NCBI RefSeq assembly: GCF_030758775.1
Contig: NZ_CP132384.1
Location: 744,001 to 808,000 of the forward strand
DNA: 64,000 bases
Origin: Bifidobacterium asteroides
GTDB taxonomy: Bacteria > Actinomycetota > Actinomycetes > Actinomycetales > Bifidobacteriaceae
Direction of reading: 5' to 3'
Shown piece by piece: positions 8,632-16,058 of the stretch (positions within the stretch are counted from its first letter, which is position 1; every line of letters begins with the position of its first letter). A model generated the notes under the pieces. It was not told where the DNA came from, searched no databases, and worked only from the letters and a program-made list of their open reading frames with translations. The translations under genes were made by a program, and so were the position numbers.

Positions 8632-9558
8632 ATGGGAAAATATCTTCTGCGACGTATTCTGCAGATGATCCCCGTCGTTCTCGGCACGACACTGCTGATA
8701 TACGCGCTGGTCTTCGCGCTTCCCGGCGACCCTGTGGCCGCCATGTTCGGGGACAAGCCGGTCAATCAGGCCGTTGCCGCACAGATACGTTCGGAATACA
8801 ATCTCGACAAGCCCTTCATCGTGCAGTACGTGCTCTTCCTGAAGAACGCGCTGACCCTGAACTTCGGCAACACCTTCGCCGGCCAGCCCGTGATCAGCGT
8901 GATCGGCAGGGCCTTCCCGGTGACCATCAAGCTGGCCCTGATGGCCTTCGTCTTCGAGGGCGTCTTCGGCGTGATCTTCGGCATCATCGGCGGCCTGACC
9001 AAGGGCAAGTGGTCGGACAACATCATCCTGGTCCTCTCCCTGCTGCTGATTTCGGTGCCTACCTTCGTCACCGGCTTCATCCTGCAGTACCTGTTCGGCG
9101 TCAAATGGCATCTGCTGCCGGCTACAGCAGGAGCCAATCCGGGCTTTATCGATCTGCTCATGCCGGCCGTTGTGCTGGGGTCGGTGTCCATGGCCTCCAT
9201 CATCCGTCTGACCAGGACGGAGATCACCTCCAACATCTCCGAGGACTACGTGCGCACGGCCCGGGCCAAGGGCATGAGCAATCGGTCCGTCATCGTGCGG
9301 CATGTGCTGCGCAACTCCCTGATCCCCGTGGTCACCTACCTGGGCGCCGACATCGGCGGACTCATGGGCGGGGCCATGATCACCGAGCGCATCTTCAACA
9401 TCCAGGGTGTGGGCAACACCCTTTACCAGGCCATCCTGAGGGGCGAAGGCACCCTGGTGGTCTCCATCGTGACCATTCTGGTCCTGATCTTCGTCATCAC
9501 CAGCCTCCTGGTCGACCTGCTCTACGCAGTGCTCGATCCGCGGATCCGGTATGCGTGA
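8632..9558 (+). CDS. oppB: Oligopeptide ABC transporter permease OppB
   Basis: A 308-residue inner-membrane permease with about six transmembrane segments. The first is at residues 9-30, followed by the large external loop typical of OppB/DppB. The cytoplasmic EAA loop that contacts the ATPase is seen as DYVRTARAKGMSNRSVIVRHVLRNSLIP (about residues 204-231). The start at 8632 has AAAGGAG upstream. It forms an operon with oppC (16 bases downstream) and the fused oppDF. Confidence 0.94.
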   Translation: MGKYLLRRILQMIPVVLGTTLLIYALVFALPGDPVAAMFGDKPVNQAVAAQIRSEYNLDKPFIVQYVLFLKNALTLNFGNTFAGQPVISVIGRAFPVTIKLALMAFVFEGVFGVIFGIIGGLTKGKWSDNIILVLSLLLISVPTFVTGFILQYLFGVKWHLLPATAGANPGFIDLLMPAVVLGSVSMASIIRLTRTEITSNISEDYVRTARAKGMSNRSVIVRHVLRNSLIPVVTYLGADIGGLMGGAMITERIFNIQGVGNTLYQAILRGEGTLVVSIVTILVLIFVITSLLVDLLYAVLDPRIRYA

Positions 9559-9574
9559 GGGAGAGGGACCGACT

Positions 9575-10579
9575 ATGAGTGAAACGGCAATGAACGAGTC
9601 AAGCGAACAGAACGAAAGCCAGGCCCGCGTCTACTTTCCCGACCCCCTGCCGGGGCAGGAGCGGTTCGTGGCCCCCGTCGACGAGACGCCCCTGCGCGAG
9701 GTGGACTCGGTGGATGAGGACGTGCCGCCCACCAGCATGTGGGCCGACGCCTGGAAGACCCTGAGGCGCAACCCGCTCTTCATCATCTCCGCAATCCTGG
9801 CGATCGTGGTCATCCTGGTGGCCCTCTTCCCCAACCTCTTCGCCAGGCAGGACCCCATGGCCTGCAGCCTGTCCGACTCCTTGGAGCCCGGCCGGCCCGG
9901 GCACCCCTTCGGCTTCGACCTGCAGGGCTGCGACGTCTACAGCCGCGTCATCCACGGGGCCCGGACCTCGGTGTCCATCGGCATCATGACCACCATCCTG
10001 GTCACCGTCTTCGGCGGCCTCATCGGCGCCATCGCCGGTTTCTTCGGAGGCTGGGTTGACGCAGTGCTCAGCCGCATCACCGACATCTTCTTCGCCATCC
10101 CCATGATCCTGGGCGCCATCGTGCTCCTGCAGATGTTCCGCACCTCCACCTCCCTGTGGAAGATCATCCTGACCCTGACCCTCTTCGGCTGGGTCAACAT
10201 GGCCCGCATCACCCGCAGCGCCGTCCTGGAGGCCAAGAACCTGGAGTTCAACACCGCATCCACGGCCCTGGGCTCCACGCCCCTGCGCAACCTCTTCCGG
10301 CACATCATGCCCAACTCCCTGGCCCCGGTCATCGTCATGGCCACCATGTCGCTGGGCACCTACATCGTCTCTGAAGCCACGCTGAGCTTCCTGGGCATCG
10401 GCCTGCCCTCCACCGTGGTCTCCTGGGGCGGGGACATCTCGACGGCCCAGAACCTCCTGACCACCAACCCCTCGGTCCTCTTCTATCCCTCCGCAGCCCT
10501 GGCCATCACCGTGCTGGCCTTCATCATGATGGGCGACGCGGTCAAGGATGCGTTGGATCCCAAGAGCAGAACGGCCTGA
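9575..10579 (+). CDS. oppC: Oligopeptide ABC transporter permease OppC
   Basis: A 334-residue OppC/DppC-type permease. It has the longer cytoplasmic N-terminus of OppC (about 70 residues), a first helix at LFIISAILAIVVILVALF, a periplasmic segment with HPFGFDLQGCDVYSRVIHGA, and the EAA-type loop around FNTASTALGSTPLRNLFRHIMP. The ATG at 9575 is preferred because GAGAGGG lies upstream. An in-frame ATG at 9551 would overlap oppB and has no ribosome binding site. It pairs with OppB to form the channel. Confidence 0.93.
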   Translation: MSETAMNESSEQNESQARVYFPDPLPGQERFVAPVDETPLREVDSVDEDVPPTSMWADAWKTLRRNPLFIISAILAIVVILVALFPNLFARQDPMACSLSDSLEPGRPGHPFGFDLQGCDVYSRVIHGARTSVSIGIMTTILVTVFGGLIGAIAGFFGGWVDAVLSRITDIFFAIPMILGAIVLLQMFRTSTSLWKIILTLTLFGWVNMARITRSAVLEAKNLEFNTASTALGSTPLRNLFRHIMPNSLAPVIVMATMSLGTYIVSEATLSFLGIGLPSTVVSWGGDISTAQNLLTTNPSVLFYPSAALAITVLAFIMMGDAVKDALDPKSRTA

Positions 10580-10589
10580 GTGAGGAAGC

Positions 10590-12587
10590 ATGACTGAAGC
10601 AGACAAGAACATGACCACCAATCAGGAGCAGCAGCCTCTGCTCGACGTGCAGGACCTGCAGGTGGACTTCACCGCCGATGGGCGCACCGTCCACGCAGTT
10701 CGCGACGCCTCCTTCAACGTCTACCCCGGCCAGTGGGTGGCCATCGTGGGGGAGTCCGGCTCGGGCAAGTCCACCTCGGCCATGGCTGTGCTGGGCCTTC
10801 TGCCCGGCACCGGCAAGGTGACCGGCGGCAGCATCCAGCTCAATGGCCGCGAGCTGGTGGGCCTGGACCGCAAGGACTACGAGGCGCTGCGTGGCTCCCA
10901 GGTGGGTCTGGTCCCGCAGGACCCCATGAGCAATCTGAACCCGGTCTGGCGCATCGGCTCCCAGGTCAAGGAGGCGCTGACCGCCAACCACATGGATGTC
11001 TCCCGGGAGAAGCGCTCCCGGCTGGCCAAGGCCCTGGCCAGCGATGAAGAGGTGACGCTCAAGAAGTCCGACGACGAGCTCTTCATCTCCTCCAAGGACC
11101 TGCCCGGCCTGCTGGAAGCCGCCCGTCAGGCCCTGAGCGATGCCGGGGTAGCCGACGTGGACAAGACCATGGAGGCTATGAAGGCCGAGTGGGATGTGGG
11201 CTCCGAGACCCGCTGGGGCGTGGCCAAGTCCCTGATCGACGCCGGTGTGGATGACGATGCGGCCTGGAAGCTGGCCAAGGAGCATGTGACCGGTTCGGAC
11301 ATGGACGACCGCATCGCCGGTCTGCTGTCGGAGGCCGGTCTGCCCGAGGCCGCCACCAGGGCCCGGCAGTATCCGCATGAGTTCTCGGGCGGTATGCGCC
11401 AGCGTGCCCTGATCGCCATCGGCCTGGCCTCCCGGCCCGACCTGCTGATTGCGGACGAGCCCACCAGCGCCCTGGATGTGACCGTCCAGAAGCGGATTCT
11501 GGACCACCTGCGCAGCCTGACCGAATCCCTGGGCACCGCCGTGCTCTTCATCACCCACGACCTGGGGCTGGCGGCCGAGCGCGCCCAGCACATCGTGGTC
11601 ATGTACCGGGGCCAGGTGGTGGAGTCCGGGCCCAGCCTGGAGGTCCTGCAGCACCCCCAGCACCCCTACACCAAGCGGCTGGTTCAGGCCGCGCCCTCGC
11701 TGGCCTCCCAGCGCATCATCTCCGCCAAGCAGCGCGGCCAGGATGCCGAAGACCTGCTGGAGCACCACGTCAAGGGCGAGAGCACCCTGGAGCGCAGCGA
11801 GCATGTCATCACCGTGGAGCACCTGACCCGCGAGTTCAGGCTGCCCCGGCGCAAGGAGATGTTCAAGGCCGTGGACGACGTCTCCTTCTCGGTCAAGCGG
11901 GGAACCACCCTGGCCATCGTGGGGGAGTCCGGCTCCGGCAAGTCCACCGTGGCCAACATGGTCCTGCACCTGCTCAAGCCCACCTCGGGCCGGGTGACCT
12001 ACGAGGGCCAGGACATCGCCGGCTTCGGCAGCCACGAGCTCATGGAGTTCCGCCGGCACGTGCAGCCGGTCTTCCAGAACCCCTACGGCTCCCTGGACCC
12101 CATGTACTCCATCTACCGCTCCATCGAGGAGCCCCTGCGCATCCACAAGATCGGCAACGCCAAGTCCCGGCAGAAGCGGGTCAAGGAGCTGCTGGACATG
12201 GTGGAGATGCCCGAGTCGGTCATGGGGCGCTACCCCAACGAGCTCTCCGGCGGACAGCGTCAGCGCATCGCCATCGCCCGGGCCATGGCCCTGAATCCGG
12301 ATGTGATCATCTGCGACGAGGCCGTCTCCGCCCTGGACGTGCTGGTCCAGGACCAGGTGCTGCGGCTGCTCAACGACCTGCAGGCCGAGCAGGGGCTCAG
12401 CTACCTGTTTATCACCCACGATCTGGCCGTGGTCAGGCAGATCGCGGACGAGGTGGTGGTCATGCAGCACGGCCGTCTGGTGGAGCACGCCACCACCGAC
12501 GAGGTCTTTGACCACCCGCAGCGCCAGTACACCAAGGATCTGCTGGACGCCATCCCCGGCGGCAAGCTGCGCCTGGGTCTTGACTAG
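10590..12587 (+). CDS. Fused oligopeptide ABC transporter ATPase OppD-OppF
   Basis: A 665-residue protein with two complete ABC ATPase domains, equivalent to OppD and OppF in one chain. Domain 1 has Walker A GESGSGKST (residues 54-62), Q-loop PQD near 110, signature SGGMRQR near 266 and IADEPTSALDV. Domain 2 has Walker A near 445, signature LSGGQRQR near 552 and ICDEAVSALDV. The family tail HPQHPYTKRL or similar follows each domain. Domain 1 carries about 100 extra, charged, mainly helical residues between Q-loop and signature (about 135-255). In domain 2 the spacing is normal and the Walker B region reads DEAVSALD instead of DEPTSALD, as often seen in OppF. Confidence 0.93.
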   Translation: MTEADKNMTTNQEQQPLLDVQDLQVDFTADGRTVHAVRDASFNVYPGQWVAIVGESGSGKSTSAMAVLGLLPGTGKVTGGSIQLNGRELVGLDRKDYEALRGSQVGLVPQDPMSNLNPVWRIGSQVKEALTANHMDVSREKRSRLAKALASDEEVTLKKSDDELFISSKDLPGLLEAARQALSDAGVADVDKTMEAMKAEWDVGSETRWGVAKSLIDAGVDDDAAWKLAKEHVTGSDMDDRIAGLLSEAGLPEAATRARQYPHEFSGGMRQRALIAIGLASRPDLLIADEPTSALDVTVQKRILDHLRSLTESLGTAVLFITHDLGLAAERAQHIVVMYRGQVVESGPSLEVLQHPQHPYTKRLVQAAPSLASQRIISAKQRGQDAEDLLEHHVKGESTLERSEHVITVEHLTREFRLPRRKEMFKAVDDVSFSVKRGTTLAIVGESGSGKSTVANMVLHLLKPTSGRVTYEGQDIAGFGSHELMEFRRHVQPVFQNPYGSLDPMYSIYRSIEEPLRIHKIGNAKSRQKRVKELLDMVEMPESVMGRYPNELSGGQRQRIAIARAMALNPDVIICDEAVSALDVLVQDQVLRLLNDLQAEQGLSYLFITHDLAVVRQIADEVVVMQHGRLVEHATTDEVFDHPQRQYTKDLLDAIPGGKLRLGLD

Positions 12588-12624
12588 GTATCCTTTGCAC
12601 AGACTCACAAGGAAATGAGGCATC

Positions 12625-13443
12625 ATGGGATTGTTCGGTTTCGGCAGGAAACGCGCCAAGAAGCAGGCTGAGGAGGCCGTCGAGGAGTCCAAGGACGTTG
12701 AAAAGTCCACGGAGAAATCAGACCAGACCTCTCAGGCGGACCGCGTTGAGACGGCTGCGGAGCAGGACGAAGCCGAGCAGAGCGGGAAAGGCCCCTGGGA
12801 CAGTTTGGATTCCGATGCCCCTGACACCGATGAGTACCTGGACATCGGCGCCCTGATGCTGCCCTTCCTTAAGGGTAGCGAGCTGAGGCTCAAGGCCAAT
12901 TCGCAGACCGGCGACGTGCTGGGGGCCACCATCACCTACGGGTCCTCCAGTCTGGAGCTGGAGCCCTTCGCGGCCCCCAAGTCCCTGGGCCTCTGGGACG
13001 AGGTCCGGGCCGACCTGCTCAAGGCCAACCCCTCCTGCAAGGAGGTGGACGGCGTCTTCGGCAAGGAGCTGACCCTGCCCGTCAAGGTCAAGGGCAAGAA
13101 CATGCTGACCCGGGTGGTGGGCATCGACGGACCCCGCTGGATGCTGCGAGGCATCTTCTCCGGCCCTGCAGCCAAGGGCGGCAAGGAGAAGGATGTGCTC
13201 GACGGCTACCTGGCCGACCTGGTGGTGGTCCGTGGCGATGAGCCCCTGGCCCCCCGTGACCTGGTTCCCATGCATGCGCCCGTCACCCCCAACCAGCGCC
13301 GCGGAGAAGCCGAAGACCCGGAGTCCCAGGACGATGAGAGCGCGCAGATCCCCGGCAGGCCAGAGGGTCCCTTCGACTCGGACCAGCAGACCGAGGTGAA
13401 GACCACCCTGTCGCGTGGACCCATGTTCTCGGAGATCCGCTAA
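12625..13443 (+). CDS. DUF3710 family protein
   Basis: A 272-residue soluble actinobacterial protein. The first 60 residues are lysine- and acid-rich and probably disordered. The conserved core runs from about residue 65 (DTDEYLDIGALMLPF) through WDEVRADLLKANP and GPRWMLRGIFSGPAA to VVRGDEPLAPRDLVPM. The tail is acidic. I recognise it as DUF3710. It sits four bases before a DUF3159 gene, a pairing common in Actinobacteria, often near dut and translation or ion-uptake genes. Biochemical role unknown. The start has AAGGAAATGAGG upstream. Confidence 0.85.
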   Translation: MGLFGFGRKRAKKQAEEAVEESKDVEKSTEKSDQTSQADRVETAAEQDEAEQSGKGPWDSLDSDAPDTDEYLDIGALMLPFLKGSELRLKANSQTGDVLGATITYGSSSLELEPFAAPKSLGLWDEVRADLLKANPSCKEVDGVFGKELTLPVKVKGKNMLTRVVGIDGPRWMLRGIFSGPAAKGGKEKDVLDGYLADLVVVRGDEPLAPRDLVPMHAPVTPNQRRGEAEDPESQDDESAQIPGRPEGPFDSDQQTEVKTTLSRGPMFSEIR

Positions 13444-13447
13444 GGCT

Positions 13448-14149
13448 GTGAAGCAGAAGCATTCCGGGCTGGCGGCGCTGGCCGACGACGACTTCTCCGT
13501 CATGGAGGCCATCGGCGGATGGCGGGGGATCGTCGAGTCCCTGCTGCCGGGGCTGGTATTTCTGGTTTTCTTCCTGGCCACCGGCCGTCTAGGTCTGACC
13601 GTGGCGGTTTCGGCGGCCCTGGCCGTTGTGCAGCTGCTGATTCGCCTGGTCCAGCGGCAGTCCTTTCTGGGTGCGCTGACCGGTCTGCTCTCGGTGGGCA
13701 TCTGCCTGGTGGCCGCATGGCTGACCCGGGATGCCCGCAATTATTATCTGCCAGGATTTCTGACCAACGGATTCTGGATCATCGTTCTCGGGGCATCGCT
13801 GCTGGCACGGACGCCCGGCATCGGCCTGCTGGTGGAGTATCTGCGCCGGCCTGTGGTCTCCGGGTGGAGGCAGTGGCTGGACTCCTGGCGCAGTGAACCG
13901 GACCTGGTCCGGGCCTATAATCAGGCCACTCTGGTCTGGATCGCCGTCTTCGCGCTGCGCCTGCTGGTTCAGGTGCCGCTCTACCTGGCCGGTTCTGTCG
14001 GGTTTCTGGGCGCTGCACGCCTGATCCTGGGCCTGCCCCTGTTTGCTCTGGGCATCTGGGTCAGCTGGCTGCTGATCGGCGGCCCATACCATCGTCGTCA
14101 GGCTGACCAGGTTCAGGCCGACCAGGAGGTTCATGCCGATCATGACTGA
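13448..14149 (+). CDS. DUF3159 family membrane protein
   Basis: A 233-residue integral membrane protein with about five to six hydrophobic helices. The cytoplasmic N-terminus contains FSVMEAIGGWRGIVESLLPG, a segment typical of DUF3159. The GTG start at 13448 is chosen because it lies just past the DUF3710 stop and begins a family-like N-terminus; an in-frame start at 13415 would overlap the preceding gene. Its 3' end overlaps the start of the methyltransferase gene by 17 bases, so the three genes are probably co-transcribed. Function unknown. Confidence 0.82.
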   Translation: MKQKHSGLAALADDDFSVMEAIGGWRGIVESLLPGLVFLVFFLATGRLGLTVAVSAALAVVQLLIRLVQRQSFLGALTGLLSVGICLVAAWLTRDARNYYLPGFLTNGFWIIVLGASLLARTPGIGLLVEYLRRPVVSGWRQWLDSWRSEPDLVRAYNQATLVWIAVFALRLLVQVPLYLAGSVGFLGAARLILGLPLFALGIWVSWLLIGGPYHRRQADQVQADQEVHADHD

Positions 14150-15428
14150 GACCAGGGTTCGTCTGCGCATCGAACGCTATGCCGACCAGGGCCGTTGCGT
14201 AAGCCATCTGGAGGACGGCCGGGTGGTCTTCGTCCGCTTCGCCCTGCCCGGGGAGCTGGTGGAGGTCCTCCTGGACGAGCCTCACGGCCGGGCCGGCAGG
14301 TTCGCCACGGGCGAGGTCACCAAGGTGCTGGAGGCCAGCCCTGATCGCCGTGAACCCGCCTGGCCCCTGACTGGACCCTTGGCTTGGGGCGGCGGCCTTG
14401 GCGGGGCCGATCTGATACACGTCAGCCTGCCCGGTCAGCTGGCCTGGAAGGCCGATCTGATCGGTCAGCAGATGGCCCGTCTGGGCGGGGTGGACGTCCA
14501 GGTGCCGGTGGCCCGGGTACCGGGCGATGAGGAGCTGGGCGGCCTGCACTGGAGGACCCGAATCGAGCTGGTGGCCGACGATCAGGGGCGCCCCTCCATG
14601 CGCCGTCGGGGTTCGCATGACCGTCTGCCGATTCAGACCATGCCCTTGGCCACCCAGGAGCTGCTGGACCTGGCCGACGAACTGGGCATCTGGGAGGGCG
14701 GCCTGCCCGCCGGTGCCCGCATACGCCTGGCCGTGCCCCAGCCGCGCGACGGGGGACCGGTCGGCGACAACTACGCCCTGCTGGTGGACGGTCGCCTGAG
14801 TAAGGGGAGCCGCCTGCTGACAGAGCGGCTGGAGGCCGGAGGAGGGCCTGAATACCAGGTCCGGGCCGACGGATTCTGGCAGGTCCACCGCCAGGCACCG
14901 GTCGTGCTGACCAAGGCGGTCCTGGACCAGGCCAGGCAGGCCCTGGACGGGGTTGCCGAACCGGTCGTCTGGGATCTCTACTGCGGATCGGGGCTCTTCA
15001 CCCTGCCCCTGGCCGCTTTGGCCGACGGACGGGCCCGGCTTCTGGCCGTGGAGGGGTCCGCCGGAGCCATTGCCAGCGCGAAACACAACGTGAAGCAGGC
15101 CGGACTGGACCGGGTGGTCCTGCGTCGAGGGGACGTGGCCAAGGTCCTGGCTGGGGGTGCGCCCAAGGGGCTGGGACATCCCGACCTGATCCTGCTGGAT
15201 CCGCCCAGGGCCGGCGCCAAGGCTCAGGTCTGCCGGCTGCTGGCCGCCAGCGGGGCTGGGACCATCATCTATGTGGCCTGCGACCCGACCAGCCTGGCCA
15301 GGGATACGGCCACCCTGATCTCCCTGGGCTACAGCCCCAAGCACCTCGAGGCCTTTGACATCTACCCGATGACCCACCACGTTGAGACTGTGGCGGTCTT
15401 CACCCGCACAGCGGGAAGGCGGCGCTGA
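14133..15428 (+). CDS. TRAM-domain RNA m5U methyltransferase (TrmA/RlmC/RlmD family)
   Basis: A 431-residue S-adenosylmethionine-dependent RNA methyltransferase. The N-terminal TRAM RNA-binding domain covers about residues 5-65 (GRCVSHLEDGRVVFVRFALPGE). The SAM-binding motif is VWDLYCGSGLFTLPLA and the catalytic block LLDPPRAGAK is followed by YVACDPTSLARD, which holds the nucleophilic cysteine. The likely product is 5-methyluridine in rRNA or tRNA; the exact target cannot be told from sequence. No cysteine cluster for a [4Fe-4S] site is evident in the N-terminal half. ATG codons at 14133 and 14142 are both near AGGAGG. Confidence 0.9.
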   Translation: MPIMTETRVRLRIERYADQGRCVSHLEDGRVVFVRFALPGELVEVLLDEPHGRAGRFATGEVTKVLEASPDRREPAWPLTGPLAWGGGLGGADLIHVSLPGQLAWKADLIGQQMARLGGVDVQVPVARVPGDEELGGLHWRTRIELVADDQGRPSMRRRGSHDRLPIQTMPLATQELLDLADELGIWEGGLPAGARIRLAVPQPRDGGPVGDNYALLVDGRLSKGSRLLTERLEAGGGPEYQVRADGFWQVHRQAPVVLTKAVLDQARQALDGVAEPVVWDLYCGSGLFTLPLAALADGRARLLAVEGSAGAIASAKHNVKQAGLDRVVLRRGDVAKVLAGGAPKGLGHPDLILLDPPRAGAKAQVCRLLAASGAGTIIYVACDPTSLARDTATLISLGYSPKHLEAFDIYPMTHHVETVAVFTRTAGRRR

Positions 15429-15429
15429 C

Positions 15430-16044
15430 ATGAGCCGCGCCGGGCAAGTCTTGGCAGCGGTCAGGCGGCTGGCGGGTCTGTTGCTGGCGGCCGCTCTGCT
15501 GGCAGGCCTGCCCATGCTGACCGGCTGCGCCCCCAAGGACAGGGCCGTGGGCGACTCCTGGCATGAGGGCACCGTGCCCCACGACGGCGTGGATCGCTCC
15601 GACACGCTCGTGGCCTTGATTGGATGCCCGCAGAAGGGTGATAAGGAACCCGATACCGGTCTTGACAGCCGCATTCTGGCATCCTTGAAGGCCGAACGCA
15701 TGAAGGGCTATTTCTCCTCAGCGCAGTCCACCAGCGATCAGCAGGATGGCGTGCAGGATGCCGTCAACCGCGGGGTCAGCCTGATTCTGATCCGCCGGCC
15801 CGGAGCCGGCGACTGGACCCCAGCCCTCAAGGCAGCCCGGAAGGCGGGCATCCCTGTGGTAGAGTTCGCTCAAAGCGCCAAGGCTTGGACCCCTGACCCA
15901 GGTAGGCTCTACTATGCGGCTACAGTTCACCCGGTGGATCCTGCCGGGAATCCACACGCGCCCCTGCTGGCTGATGCCCTGCAGACCATTGTGGATGACG
16001 AACCGCATGAAAGGATTATGGCCGTGCGCCTGAGCGCCGACTGA
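15430..16044 (+). CDS. Small lipoprotein with periplasmic-binding-like fold
   Basis: A 204-residue protein with a hydrophobic signal ending in a lipobox (LTGC, cysteine near residue 33). The mature part has segments like the first lobe of sugar-type periplasmic binding proteins (LVALIGCPQK, GVQDAVNRGVSLILIRRPG, AARKAGIPVVEFAQ), but it is about half of normal size, so a full two-lobe binding site is unlikely. It starts one base after the methyltransferase stop and ends 14 bases before the P-type ATPase gene, suggesting co-transcription with both. Function unknown; it may be a truncated or minimal sensor lipoprotein. Confidence 0.75.
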   Translation: MSRAGQVLAAVRRLAGLLLAAALLAGLPMLTGCAPKDRAVGDSWHEGTVPHDGVDRSDTLVALIGCPQKGDKEPDTGLDSRILASLKAERMKGYFSSAQSTSDQQDGVQDAVNRGVSLILIRRPGAGDWTPALKAARKAGIPVVEFAQSAKAWTPDPGRLYYAATVHPVDPAGNPHAPLLADALQTIVDDEPHERIMAVRLSAD

Positions 16045-16058
16045 GAGGGGGGCCAAGG

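Noticed and set aside
10542-12710. A 722-residue minus-strand frame over oppDF
   Set aside because: Antisense shadow of a gene with clear ABC motifs on the plus strand.
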